Source of the DNA: Lachnospiraceae bacterium OF09-6
Lineage (GTDB): Bacteria; Bacillota; Clostridia; Lachnospirales; Lachnospiraceae
Direction of reading: 5' to 3'
Assembly (NCBI GenBank): GCA_003435055.1
Contig: QUMM01000017.1
Location: 1-64,000 of the forward strand
DNA: 64,000 bases
Positions 10,201 to 18,916 of this stretch are shown one piece after another; positions within the stretch are counted from its first letter, which is position 1, and each line of letters starts with the position of its first letter. The notes below the pieces were generated by a model. That model made no database searches and was not told where the DNA came from. It saw nothing but the letters and a program-made list of their open reading frames with translations. The translations under genes and the position numbers were made by a program.

Positions 10201-13200
10201 TTTCCCATAGAACCTTTCGGAATATGTACTTCCATGGTTGGCTGGTCAAGTCCCGTTCCTGTCCAGCCCGCAAATTCATACTTTTCTCTGGTTGGCTGTT
10301 TCAGAATAATCTCGTCGCTTTCTATATTGTAAGATACCGGATTATTCAGATTGTCGAAAGCTCTCTTGTATTCTATGGAATACTCAATCGGTGACCATAC
10401 TGCAGTATAGCTGCGATCACCGCCGGCTCCCGGCTCTATCATAACCTCTACCGTTGGTTCCTCCAGACCGGTTCCCGTCCATCCATCGAATGTATAGCCT
10501 TCTCTGGCCGGCGCAGTCAGTGTGATCGTATCTTCTGTGGTGTAGGTTGCAGGATTTTCCGCCGCTTCTGTTCCACCTGCAAGATCGTAGGTAATCGCAT
10601 AATTGGTTGCCTTCCAGCCCGCATAAAGGGTTGTATTACCGGTAATCGTATCGTTTTGCACATCAAAAGCTACGGTTGCTGCCTTATTTTTGTACCATCC
10701 GGTAAAGGTATAGTACTGTCTTTCCGGTGCATCCGGAATGATCGTGATTGGATATCCTACAAATCCCGTTGTTTCCGCATAGAGCGGTGCATCCGTTCCA
10801 TCATTGCGGTCAAAGTTTACGGCAACCATCTTCGCCCAGCGCGCATAGAGATCCATGCCACCTGACAAACGGTATGTTTCCAGATTGATCGGTTCACCTG
10901 AGAATTCGTCATTGGTATACCATCCCATGAACTGATATCCGTCATATTCCGGAATCTGAATATTCAGCAGTTTTTCTCCCGGTCTTAACGTAGAATAGGT
11001 AAATGCAAAATATTCCTGTGTATCATTTTCAAAAATCAGATGTTCTTCCGGTGCATCTTCTGCCCCCGTCAGATATGCTGCCTTTCCTTTTGCAGGTGTA
11101 AAATGCACAGTTACGTCACAGGTCCAGTCTGCATATAAGGTCACATCTGTCAGCAATTTTTCGCCGAACTGATATGCTTTCCCACTGCCATCTGCAGATG
11201 TGTACCAGCCACGGAACGTCAGTCCGTCAATCTTCGGATCTTCCACCTTCTTTGTTACTTCATTTTCTGCAAAATAGACTTTTTTATAGGTTCCATAGCC
11301 ACCATACTGGTACAGATAAGTAATGCTGTGCAGCCGATAAGCACGCAGTACAATAGACAGATCGCTGTTTGGCATGATAAAGCTTATTTTATTGTCACTG
11401 ATCTGGAACGTCACATCTTCATTTTCTGAAGTTACTTCCAGTCCGCCATAGCCTTCTTCCAGTTCTACCTGAAGCTCCACTTTACTTCCTGGTTTGATGC
11501 CATCTTCTCCATTCAGCTTCTCATCTGTAAACTGATATCCTTTCACTCCTTCACCAAGTTGAATGCCCAGTATTGGCTTGCCAATGGTAATGTCAAAGTA
11601 AACATCCTGCTGATATTCCCGTCCTGTCAGGGTAAATCCGGTCTTTGCTGCCGCTTCCTGATTTACTGACATCATCAGAGGCTGCCTGCTGCCATCGAAT
11701 TGTGTACGTCTTGTTTCCAGAAGATAACTGTGTTCTGCTTCTTTTGTAAATGTCAATGATTTACCGTATGCACTCGGTGCTACCTGGAAGGTATAAGTAT
11801 CCTCTGCATCGTCCCCTTTCAGATTGATATGATAACGAATCGAATCCTCATATCCTTCAAATCTGCGGACATACAGATAATAGGTCACATCATACGCATC
11901 TGTCTGTGGACGCACATCATAACGCACAACTCCATTGGCAGGTGTCATATAGCAGAAGCTGCTGATCTGCGGCACACTATACTGTATCACACCGCTCTGG
12001 GAAGGAGATGGTTCCATCCATTCACAGGTGTACTGACTGATTTCCGGATATTCACTCTGTACCTTTGCAACAATTTCTCCCAGATTCAATGTTCCCGTCG
12101 CAGTTGGCTCATAAGCTCTTCCCAGATTATGTATAGAGGTAAAGGATGTCTCATACACCACTTTGTTATCCCAGTCAGCTGCACTCAGCCCCCAGTTTCT
12201 TGCACACCAGTCATTCAATACAATCTTCACATTCTGTGTCGTTGTTGCCAGCGCACATTTCTTTTTCAAATGGAACGTCTTGGTCTGTTTCTTCACCAGT
12301 GCCGAGGAACTGTTATTCTCATAAGTAACTTCCAGATCCAGCTCTGCCTCTTCGCACAACTGTTCTTCTGCAACCTTTTCATCCATATAGATGAATCCCG
12401 GATTCTGTCCTTTCGATGAATCGCCCACGGTAAATAATGCATTTCTGGCATCTCCTTCCGGGATTGCTTCTCCATTTATCATAAGATTCTTCACCGATAA
12501 AGTGATCTTTACACCTTTACCGGATGATTTTGCGCAAAGAAGATTGTTCTTCTGGCATTTTCCGCCCATCAGATTCCATGTCTTCATCGGAATGGTTTCA
12601 AATCCAAATACTGTCTTATGATCCGCATTCGCACTGGATTTTTCCCAGAGCTTTGCCAGTTCCTCTTCATCCATATAGCTCATGCTGCTGGATACGGAAG
12701 TGGACCACAATGGCCAGCGTCCGGTATAGACCGTCCAGTTCTTGCGTATGGTCTTGAAAATCAATCTTACTTTCAGACCAAGGGATACTACAACATCAAT
12801 ACCTACCTCAAACTTTAATGCTCCAAGATTCGTATTGGCTCCGCTCAAAAGATTCGTGGTATTGAAGAACAGACCTGTCAGCTCTGCATAGGCATACAGG
12901 CTTCCGGTTATATAGGCTGTGGCAATTCCACACATGGTTACTGACAACGTCAGCCGCAGTCCCACGCGGACTCCTACCTTTCCAATCAGATAAATATTGT
13001 TGGTTACGGAGCTCTCCAGCTTCTCCGTATAAGAGCTTCCTTTGAATTTCAGGAAATTGTATTTGAAACCGATGCGTTCCCCGCTTCTGGCTACGATCTC
13101 TACGCCAAAGGTTGCCAGGACTCCCACCTGTCCCACCAGATGAACCTCAAAGCCTACGGTAATAATTCCATAGAAAGAGAATCTCAGATTCAGCAGCAGG

Positions 13201-15791
13201 ATATCAAAAAGATCATTATATTTCAAAGAGGTTGCCACGATGGAGTTCATCGTATCCATCAGATCTGCTACAGACTGATCATAGGATTCATAATCACCCT
13301 CTTGGATTCCTTCCGGTTTGACAATCTCACTTAAGGTATCCTTTGCTTTTGAGAATACGGTTGTTTTTCCACCAGTAGTAGCGGTAACAGTCAGTTCAAT
13401 CTTCGACATGGACCGGATCGTCACAGACATATCGATCCAGACTTTTCCACCGTCTACATTCGTCTTCACGGACAAAGACTGGGTAAAGGACAGCTTCGGC
13501 TGAACAGTCAGCATGTTCTTACCATCTTTTTTAATATTGGCAGTCGCAGAAATGCTGATGTTTGCCGTCACTTCACTGCCTGATACTTTCAGCTTCACCA
13601 CCGGCCTGCCAGGTGTCAGAGTTGCCGTCATACCTGCCAGCGCATACGTGCCTTCCCCGTACAGGTCATCCAGCATATCCTGCGTCTCCGGCGCACTCAT
13701 GACGGATACCAGCATCTGAGCTTTCAGTTCTTCATTTTCTTCTACCTGCCTGGAAAGTCTGGATGTCAGCACTTCCAGATCTTCCTCCGACAGCTGCTGA
13801 TCCATCTCCACATTGTCCGTAACGTGAACATCAAAGTCTGCCAGATAATCCTCCGGGCTGGCATATCCATAAGTCAGATGTATCCCATCTGCCGTATCTT
13901 CCACACTCAGGATCTGTGCAAACAGTACATATCCATCAAAAGCCCCTTCTGTATATGCATCGATATTTTTTTCATCTCTGCCAATCTCACCATCATAGAA
14001 GGCTACTATATCACCTTCCTGATATGTGGTATCACTGTTTTTTACCAGAATTTCGCCAGGAATATACGCTGCCTCTTCCACTTCCCCGGCATCTGCACCA
14101 TCAGGATCTGCTACCGCCTGATTGCTTTCTGTCTCTGTTTCTGATCCCTCTTCTGCGACAGTTTCCAATTCTGTTTCTTCCATTTTCTCTGTCTCAGAAA
14201 ATGCTTCTGTCTCTAAATCCGTCTCTTCTTCAGATGCTTCATCCACAGATACCACCGGCTGATATTCCATCACATCATCCCAGAGTACGTAGGTCATATC
14301 ATCAGAAAAGCCGACTACTTCTACCTGCTTTTTATATACAGATACCACTGCCGTATCGGTATCATCTGAATAATCTGCAAAATGCACACCTCCAGATACA
14401 ATAATGCTGAATGTTGCTCCCGGCTCAAATCCTGTCTCACCATCTTTTTCATAATAAGATCCAGAAATAGCAAACCCATCTTCAGTTTCTTTAATATCCA
14501 GCTCCGGATCCAGCGCACCTGAGCCAGCCTCCACACGGACATTCTTTTTCACTTCATCCAAAGTCATTTCTTCCTCTGTCCGAAGTGGAATGGTTCCCTG
14601 CCAGTCAAAATCTGCCAGGTCCGCTGATGTTCCGTCTTTTTCTGTTTCCTGCGCCTCTTCTGATACAAAGAAAGCATACAGCGTCAGAGACTCTTCCAGT
14701 GGCTCTGTATAGGAAAATGCCGTGGTACATTCCGGATCTGTACACCAGCCGCCAAATGTATACCCTTCCTTCTCAGTATAAATCTCATTGATCGGTCTGG
14801 TTAACAGGTTTTCTCCTTTTGCGAAGATCTGTGGCTCCAGTTCACGGCCTCCCATGGTATCAAAGGTTACTTCGATTGCCTCCGCTGCATCCACAAATCT
14901 TGCATAAAGTGTAGTCTCTCCTTCTGCCACTGCAAACTGAGAGCAGTTTTCCGTAAACGCCTCATCTTTATACCAGCTTGTGAAAATAAATCCATCTTTT
15001 TCCGGATTCTGTTCCGGGAAAGGAATGGTTTCCCCAGGCTTCGCCATTTTACTGTCATAGATTTGTCCGTCTGCTATAAAAGTCACCTGATAAGATGACA
15101 GCACCAGTTCCTCCTGCTGACCAGATGCCAGTGTCATCTGATTTCCTTCTGGCATTTCAAGCTGAACCGACTGTCCAGATTCATTGATCACAGAACATGT
15201 GGCTCTGACCGTTACCTCTTCTAATGCACCTGTCACGCGTATGATACCCAGTGCGCCATTGCCTTCCAGCAGGACACTTCCTTCTCCTTCCAGAAAGATT
15301 TCCGGAATCTTTGTCTCTGCATCCATACGCAGCGTCACACTCTGGTCCTTTGCAGTCTGAACATACAGCTGTTCCAGTTCTGTTCCATTTAGCCGCAGTT
15401 CACTGACCTGATCTGCTGTAAATCTTTTTGCTTTCACATCTGACAGATCCAGCTTATCTGTAGCAGACGCTGCAATTTCACCATAGTCCAGCCCAGACAA
15501 TGTACACTCTTTTGCAGTAATCAGCAGATTCTTCGATTCATCCTGCGTCCGAAGCGCGTCTGCTTCCTGTTGTGTAGCAGCCGTCTCATATTCCCCTCCC
15601 CATTCTTTTACACGATCAGGCAATATGATCTCTTCCGCTGTTGTCTCGGTCTCCCGTGTCGATCTATGATCCTGTGCTGCATGGCTTTCCGTCTGCAGTG
15701 ACTGTGCCAGCCCGGTGCTCCCCATTGTACTGGCCAGCATGACCACTGCCATCAGCATAGCGATCCAACGTTGTCTTCGTTTTCTCTTCAT
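7221..15791 (-). CDS. Giant secreted InlB-repeat protein, 2,856 residues
   Basis: The start follows a strong GGGAGGAAAGG site. The signal peptide (KRKRR, hydrophobic core, cleavage around residue 30-38) is followed by a leucine-rich-like stretch, two InlB B-repeats at about 235-377 (GYTFGGWC type), and an acidic Glu/Thr-rich linker. A central region at about 860-1015 has strongly alternating hydrophobic residues. Further InlB-type repeats lie at about 1490-1870 (FTGWYKN, FDGWTGTGL), then Ig-like modules and a Ser/Thr/Pro/Glu tail from about 2705 with PETQT-type repeats. No LPXTG motif, sortase tail or final transmembrane helix is seen, so the protein is probably released or held non-covalently. 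It has its own promoter region behind a terminator and is co-translated with the subtilase. The function is unknown; adhesion or surface display is likely. Confidence 0.85.
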   Translation of the reverse strand: MKRKRRQRWIAMLMAVVMLASTMGSTGLAQSLQTESHAAQDHRSTRETETTAEEIILPDRVKEWGGEYETAATQQEADALRTQDESKNLLITAKECTLSGLDYGEIAASATDKLDLSDVKAKRFTADQVSELRLNGTELEQLYVQTAKDQSVTLRMDAETKIPEIFLEGEGSVLLEGNGALGIIRVTGALEEVTVRATCSVINESGQSVQLEMPEGNQMTLASGQQEELVLSSYQVTFIADGQIYDSKMAKPGETIPFPEQNPEKDGFIFTSWYKDEAFTENCSQFAVAEGETTLYARFVDAAEAIEVTFDTMGGRELEPQIFAKGENLLTRPINEIYTEKEGYTFGGWCTDPECTTAFSYTEPLEESLTLYAFFVSEEAQETEKDGTSADLADFDWQGTIPLRTEEEMTLDEVKKNVRVEAGSGALDPELDIKETEDGFAISGSYYEKDGETGFEPGATFSIIVSGGVHFADYSDDTDTAVVSVYKKQVEVVGFSDDMTYVLWDDVMEYQPVVSVDEASEEETDLETEAFSETEKMEETELETVAEEGSETETESNQAVADPDGADAGEVEEAAYIPGEILVKNSDTTYQEGDIVAFYDGEIGRDEKNIDAYTEGAFDGYVLFAQILSVEDTADGIHLTYGYASPEDYLADFDVHVTDNVEMDQQLSEEDLEVLTSRLSRQVEENEELKAQMLVSVMSAPETQDMLDDLYGEGTYALAGMTATLTPGRPVVKLKVSGSEVTANISISATANIKKDGKNMLTVQPKLSFTQSLSVKTNVDGGKVWIDMSVTIRSMSKIELTVTATTGGKTTVFSKAKDTLSEIVKPEGIQEGDYESYDQSVADLMDTMNSIVATSLKYNDLFDILLLNLRFSFYGIITVGFEVHLVGQVGVLATFGVEIVARSGERIGFKYNFLKFKGSSYTEKLESSVTNNIYLIGKVGVRVGLRLTLSVTMCGIATAYITGSLYAYAELTGLFFNTTNLLSGANTNLGALKFEVGIDVVVSLGLKVRLIFKTIRKNWTVYTGRWPLWSTSVSSSMSYMDEEELAKLWEKSSANADHKTVFGFETIPMKTWNLMGGKCQKNNLLCAKSSGKGVKITLSVKNLMINGEAIPEGDARNALFTVGDSSKGQNPGFIYMDEKVAEEQLCEEAELDLEVTYENNSSSALVKKQTKTFHLKKKCALATTTQNVKIVLNDWCARNWGLSAADWDNKVVYETSFTSIHNLGRAYEPTATGTLNLGEIVAKVQSEYPEISQYTCEWMEPSPSQSGVIQYSVPQISSFCYMTPANGVVRYDVRPQTDAYDVTYYLYVRRFEGYEDSIRYHINLKGDDAEDTYTFQVAPSAYGKSLTFTKEAEHSYLLETRRTQFDGSRQPLMMSVNQEAAAKTGFTLTGREYQQDVYFDITIGKPILGIQLGEGVKGYQFTDEKLNGEDGIKPGSKVELQVELEEGYGGLEVTSENEDVTFQISDNKISFIMPNSDLSIVLRAYRLHSITYLYQYGGYGTYKKVYFAENEVTKKVEDPKIDGLTFRGWYTSADGSGKAYQFGEKLLTDVTLYADWTCDVTVHFTPAKGKAAYLTGAEDAPEEHLIFENDTQEYFAFTYSTLRPGEKLLNIQIPEYDGYQFMGWYTNDEFSGEPINLETYRLSGGMDLYARWAKMVAVNFDRNDGTDAPLYAETTGFVGYPITIIPDAPERQYYTFTGWYKNKAATVAFDVQNDTITGNTTLYAGWKATNYAITYDLAGGTEAAENPATYTTEDTITLTAPAREGYTFDGWTGTGLEEPTVEVMIEPGAGGDRSYTAVWSPIEYSIEYKRAFDNLNNPVSYNIESDEIILKQPTREKYEFAGWTGTGLDQPTMEVHIPKGSMGNRVYTATWISSDSVLNILERIQVLAQTHPYESELVAYLAGGGPAMDDPYKIIDPKVAQDAEDYLKKLIREDGTAGNYRPGEIGAYSDRIEIQIKSTKTDRRSDKQKQIYTFEVEAVYTDDAGERHPVTIANYQAQLQKMVAEKFIVPDIPKGTFGQKLNEITKGVTIGKGIALYTNMDLDYEQNASGTYSWKNADQIPFGRNNGTEENEYEVIFTPDSDCEEYFAPAETKASVLTQIGLYVTAAADSRVYRYNDTSTTGSAKLFYADEKGDATKKEFTDIEEFLSGGTWSFESAKAEPDKRVEYSGYTLDKSKNSNELYGEDAYVVVNATATSTATITQVQQRDVTISNVGTEKTSYSYGTLMGDIHLAGSVKYRGEEVQGTWKWNEKVLAEKPDVGASHTAYFIADEKYEDGFAVFTAEVTIPLSYQNVYVPEIPTVYYNGQTQKPAFPNADSDGYIVLENNGGQDAGTYDVKLRLEDTKNTVWMERRGNTENGLGQDDIIRKFNILKAVPQVTTGSVKAISYGQKLTSGDSKKETINNVSDIQTMYSAKDMLAGFKVTYPSVSETESGNGIWSWVTEKNANGDELLLEKSGSGEKKVAQPLAVGKHSIKVKYTPGNNQNNLDSYEIYVEVTVQKTTPYVVGEMGDTIMYQGGNHTIANAEIKADSVKAYNPYIENEVLDGSWVWGDSTYIPMQSGEKSVRFIPSDTNTYTSDASKNCKVTIRNTIEIHYSIIAKAPTIGTGKLEDRTGILKNWNPGNTTFTIELKGTYDSGVFKSATIKWKNEGGAQIEKKISALNTVTNGIKVEQPDKKSFKFSFTDAKLPNDLSITLDATGNTRARSKIQARIMEPETELSTETITESQTSSQDTESSEPESKTSDLAVPETTMTESPTTETPVPETQTPETQTPETKPSQTQVPETSAPETTAPQPETAAPQTEQPATETSAPQTEPPAPETAAPQAETSAPPQPVETQAAEIQSAESMEPVQNSGDS

Positions 15792-15833
15792 TTCCTTTCC
15801 TCCCGTTCACTCTCTCATGCATAGACAAAGTTA

Positions 15834-15849
15834 TTCTATACTTATAGAA
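15834..15849. promoter_or_regulatory. Perfect palindrome upstream of the giant gene
   Basis: TTCTATA-CT-TATAGAA is a perfect 7-bp inverted repeat with a 2-bp centre, about 45 bases before the giant gene start. It could be an operator or part of a promoter used by the neighbouring sigma factor. No obvious TTGACA-type -35 box is seen at the right distance. Confidence 0.4.
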
Positions 15850-15898
15850 AGTCCCAAAAAGGAAAAACCTTTCATCTGATTGCTGATTTTTTAATAAA

Positions 15899-15930
15899 AA
15901 ATCACTTACGGATTTCTCAGTAAGTGATTT
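15899..15930 (-). terminator. Terminator after the PrsW-like gene
   Basis: An 11-bp stem (AAATCACTTAC with GTAAGTGATTT) overlaps the last codons of the PrsW-like gene and is followed on the minus strand by a T-rich stretch. It separates the regulatory genes from the giant gene. Confidence 0.7.
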
Positions 15931-16544
15931 CGTAATAAACGTATGATATATACAAGCATAATACAAATGACAGGAAACAGGTATCCGCATCTCTGCCATG
16001 TCCCTCCGGCTGTCACCAGCAGATTATAGATTCCATGAAAGACAATGCAAAATCCAAGAATGCCGATGGTTCCAATTACCCGAAGCCATAACCTTTGAAA
16101 TACAAAACCTATACCATATCCGGCAGCAATTCCACCACACAGATGCATGGCTCCGGCAGCAATTCCGCGAAGAAAGAGAAAGTAAAAATTCTGAGCACCA
16201 TTTTCTGCAAGATAGCAGATATTTTCAAAAGTAGCAAATCCTATCGCTATGAACATTGCCACAGATAAGATTTCTTCCTGCTGCGGTTCAAAGATCAAAA
16301 GCCACAGCAAAAATGGCAGAAACTTCAGAATTTCTTCACAAACTGGCGTAATCTCCACCGATGTAACCAGTGCGTCAGCACCATAGATTGCCATAAAAAA
16401 ACTGGTTACATAAGCGGCCAGGAGACAGCAGCACATCCCACAAAGAATAAATCCCAAATATTCTTTCTGTTTTCCCTTCACAAAAAGAAGCGCAAGCAGA
16501 AATGGCACACCAATACAGACCAGAATATTCTCCAGATAACTCAT
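15906..16544 (-). CDS. PrsW-family glutamic intramembrane protease
   Basis: A polytopic membrane protein of 212 residues with the PrsW signature set: PVCEEILKF (E70, E71), ATFENICY (E107), GAMHLCGG (H134) and FHGIYN (H170). PrsW of Bacillus subtilis cuts the anti-sigma factor RsiW within or near the membrane, and PrsW of Clostridioides difficile acts on RsiT. Here the gene overlaps the preceding membrane-protein gene by four bases and ends an operon that starts with a sigma factor. A role in releasing that sigma factor is a strong inference from context. Its likely substrate is the two-helix protein at 17143-17481. Confidence 0.85.
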   Translation of the reverse strand: MSYLENILVCIGVPFLLALLFVKGKQKEYLGFILCGMCCCLLAAYVTSFFMAIYGADALVTSVEITPVCEEILKFLPFLLWLLIFEPQQEEILSVAMFIAIGFATFENICYLAENGAQNFYFLFLRGIAAGAMHLCGGIAAGYGIGFVFQRLWLRVIGTIGILGFCIVFHGIYNLLVTAGGTWQRCGYLFPVICIMLVYIIRLLRNHLLRNP

Positions 16545-17146
16545 TCACGTTCCTCCTTTTTCAGCCAGAAAAACAAACTACACATGGTTGCCATCAGAAG
16601 GAAGTCTACTGCAAAATAAAGGTTGAACTGTGTATAATCTCTTATATGTTCTGACACAATATAAAGGAGCAGCTGCCATACAATCAATCCAATCATAGAA
16701 TAACTGATTCCTCTCCTGTTCTCTTGCACATCAAGTACCGCGTGATAAAAGATCACACCGATTACCATAGCAAAAATAATGGAAAAAGGATACGATGGAC
16801 CAAAAATCCGCTTTCCTATGACAACTGCCACCTCTGTTGCAGTTAATACACAGGCTACTATAGAATGCCGCTTCTGACATTTTCCCGTTATCATCAGACA
16901 CAGTGCCAACAAGAACAGATATGATGCCATCCAGGCAATCTCTGACACGTAGAAGACCTGCGGCACTTTTCCCATAATTACCAGATAAATCAGATAATAT
17001 AAGGTCCCCATAGCAAAACAGGCATAACATCCGGACAGAATCCAGAATCTGCGATCCTGCTTACGTATTCCATGAATCAGAGAAAACAGAGCAAACAACA
17101 GAAACAGGCCAACCTGAATACCATTATCTATCACTTCAAAACTCAT
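16541..17146 (-). CDS. Polytopic membrane protein of unknown function
   Basis: A 201-residue protein with six or seven hydrophobic segments, few charged loops and a short charged tail (FFWLKKEERE). I recognise no family. It overlaps both neighbours by four bases (ATGA at each junction), so it is made together with the two-helix protein and the PrsW-like protease. This suggests a stable membrane complex, possibly the sensor or a scaffold for the protease. No catalytic motif stands out. Confidence 0.7.
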   Translation of the reverse strand: MSFEVIDNGIQVGLFLLFALFSLIHGIRKQDRRFWILSGCYACFAMGTLYYLIYLVIMGKVPQVFYVSEIAWMASYLFLLALCLMITGKCQKRHSIVACVLTATEVAVVIGKRIFGPSYPFSIIFAMVIGVIFYHAVLDVQENRRGISYSMIGLIVWQLLLYIVSEHIRDYTQFNLYFAVDFLLMATMCSLFFWLKKEERE

Positions 17147-17481
17147 AACTTTCGCTCCGCCTGATCTTTTCTGCGTTCTTTGATACGATATAATAAAATC
17201 GTCGCAATACAGCCCAAAGCAAAGGAAAAAATTCCAACTACAATGTACCCCAGCTGAGCCTGACTGGCAATCAGGCTGGCTGCACCTGAATTATGCGTTA
17301 CAGATCCAGATACAGCATGTCCCATGATTCCTGGCATACCAATACCAAGTGCGATAATCAGCACCATACAGGCAGCTACACATCCAACTTCTATCCAACG
17401 CTGTTTTCTTTTTTGCTGCTCTTTCTGAATCTCTTCTGCCCTGCTAAAGATCAGATTCATTCGTTCTTCATTGGTGCGCAT
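17143..17481 (-). CDS. Two-helix membrane protein, candidate anti-sigma factor
   Basis: 112 residues. A charged cytoplasmic N-terminus (MNLIFSRAEEIQKEQQKRKQRW) is followed by a transmembrane helix at about 32-50, an extracellular loop of about 25 residues rich in Ser, Gly and Ala, a second helix at about 76-98, and a basic cytoplasmic tail (RIKERRKDQAERKL). It overlaps the end of the sigma gene by 14 bases, the usual position of an anti-sigma gene. No zinc-finger motif is present. The anti-sigma role and cleavage by the PrsW-like protease are inferred from gene order, length and topology. Confidence 0.65.
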   Translation of the reverse strand: MRTNEERMNLIFSRAEEIQKEQQKRKQRWIEVGCVAACMVLIIALGIGMPGIMGHAVSGSVTHNSGAASLIASQAQLGYIVVGIFSFALGCIATILLYRIKERRKDQAERKL

Positions 17482-18021
17482 AGGTAAATCCCTCCCTTTC
17501 CAGAATTTTCTTTATACTTTTTTTCGCTCTGTGAGCAAGATTGGTAATCTGTGGTACACTTTTGCCCATAACCCTTCCTGCCTCTTCATATTTCATCTCT
17601 TCAAAATACAGCAGGTACAGAACTTCCCGATACTCCTTTTTCACCTGTTCTAATGCCTGGAACAGCTGGCGGTTCTGTTCCTTCCTTAGCAGATCTGCAT
17701 CCGCACTCATGACTCCGGACATCTCAAATCCTGTCTGATGCAGTTCCAGTAATGGAAATCTCTTTTTCTTATTATGACGCAGCGCCAGATTTCGCGATGT
17801 TTTATAAAGGTAGGCTTTAAAGCAATGGTCCTCTGTAACCGGTCGTTTTTTCGCAAACATCTGGCAAACGCCTCAATCATCAAATCCTCCGACTCATGAT
17901 AATCAGAAATATACCCACTGATATAACGAATCAGTGAATCTCCATATCGTTTCACCAATTGCTCCGCAGCTTCTTTTTCACCAAGAAAATAACGCTCATA
18001 TAACCGTTCATCTGTCAGCAT
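17468..18021 (-). CDS. ECF-like RNA polymerase sigma factor (frameshifted)
   Basis: A sigma-70 family protein of about 184 residues after one base is restored. The first part (YFLGEKEAAEQLVKRYGDSL...SEDLMIEAFARC) is region 2. The second frame continues with FAKKRPVTEDHCFKAY, then region 4 (QVKKEYREVLYLLYF and YEEAGRVMGKSVPQITNLAHRAKK). The break is at about 17849, where the TTT run needs a fourth T. The start is chosen at ATG 18021 after AGGAG, not at the earlier ATG inside the promoter -10 box. It leads an operon with the candidate anti-sigma factor, a polytopic membrane protein and a PrsW-like protease. The giant surface protein downstream is the natural target. Confidence 0.75.
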
Positions 18022-18076
18022 TTTTTCTCCTGTCTTATCTTTTAAACTATTCTTCCCATATAAATAGGCTAGAATC

Positions 18077-18105
18077 ATTATAGCCTATGTTGTCTGTGAA
18101 CTCAA
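18077..18105 (-). promoter_or_regulatory. Promoter of the sigma/PrsW operon
   Basis: TTGAGT (18100-18105) and TATAAT (18077-18082) are 17 bp apart, ending about 55 bases before the sigma start. The -10 box lies inside a GGCTA...TAGCC inverted repeat, a possible operator. Confidence 0.65.
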
Positions 18106-18127
18106 TCAAAACAAGGAAAAAATAGAA

Positions 18128-18156
18128 AAGGGCTAAGTCATACTGACTTAACCCTT
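18128..18156 (-). terminator. Terminator after rpmF
   Basis: A 13-bp stem (AAGGGTTAAGTCA with TGACTTAGCCCTT on the minus strand, one G-U pair) with a 3-nt loop is followed by a T-rich run. A strong intrinsic terminator. Confidence 0.85.
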
Positions 18157-18175
18157 GATTCTATCTCTTTTCAAA

Positions 18176-18355
18176 TTAGTCCTGAGCAATGATCTCTTTT
18201 TTGTTGTAAGTACCGCAGTTCTTGCATACTCTGTGAGACATCATCAGTTCGCCGCACTTGCTGCATTTTACAAGGTTTGGAGCTACCATCTTCCAGTTAG
18301 CTCTTCTCTTGTCTCTTCTACCTTTAGAAGATTTATTCTTTGGACAGATTGACAT
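18176..18355 (-). CDS. rpmF: 50S ribosomal protein L32
   Basis: A 59-residue basic protein that opens MSICPKNKSSKGRRDKRRAN, the typical L32 start, and has the zinc-ribbon cysteines C31, C34, C44 and C47 (CSKCG and CKNCG). All four are present, so this is the zinc-binding form rather than a zinc-free paralogue. It follows the DUF177 gene by three bases, the standard yceD-rpmF pair, and is followed by a strong terminator. L32 is part of the large ribosomal subunit near the peptidyl transferase region. Confidence 0.97.
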   Translation of the reverse strand: MSICPKNKSSKGRRDKRRANWKMVAPNLVKCSKCGELMMSHRVCKNCGTYNKKEIIAQD

Positions 18356-18358
18356 GGT

Positions 18359-18886
18359 TTACACCTCCTTAAATTTGTTAAAGATTTCCTGGATCTGTGC
18401 CATCCTGGGATCCAAATCTGTAGGCTCACAATCGCAAGTCTTCAGATTCAAATTGGTCCCGCAGGTATTGCAGAGTCCTTTGCAGTTCTCCTTACATAAT
18501 ACCTTTGATGGCCAACTTACCAGTATCTCTGAACAGACAAGCTTATCCACATCCAGATTGTATCCTTCTATAAAATACTGTTCATCCAATGCCTGAACCC
18601 GTTCTTCTTCATCCAGCTTCATATCAACTTCTTTCTCGAAATCAAGCGGAATCCGCGTATCAACTTCTTCCAGACACCGGTCACAGGGAATAGCCAGAAC
18701 AACTTCTGAACTTCCCTTTATCTGTAAGTTCCGATCTCCTTTGTTCACAATCTCCAGAGATACCGGACTCTTACGAACGATAGGATAATCACCAAACGTT
18801 CCATGGAACTGATCCATCTCCAGTTCAGCATTTACCTGCATCTTTTTTCCGTCGATTTTCAAAATATCATGTAAATCAACCTGCAT
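18359..18886 (-). CDS. DUF177 (YceD-like) protein
   Basis: A 175-residue protein of the DUF177 family that nearly always precedes rpmF. The centre has IPCDRCLEEVDTRIPLDF, and the C-terminus carries a second Cys cluster (CKENCKGLCNTCGTNLN and CDC), the usual metal-binding-looking end in Firmicutes. In plants and bacteria the family is tied to 23S rRNA accumulation and large-subunit assembly; the exact activity in this group is not settled. It shares a consensus promoter and a terminator with rpmF. Confidence 0.9.
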   Translation of the reverse strand: MQVDLHDILKIDGKKMQVNAELEMDQFHGTFGDYPIVRKSPVSLEIVNKGDRNLQIKGSSEVVLAIPCDRCLEEVDTRIPLDFEKEVDMKLDEEERVQALDEQYFIEGYNLDVDKLVCSEILVSWPSKVLCKENCKGLCNTCGTNLNLKTCDCEPTDLDPRMAQIQEIFNKFKEV

Positions 18887-18916
18887 AATGCCCTCCTATC
18901 CTATCCATACCTGAAT

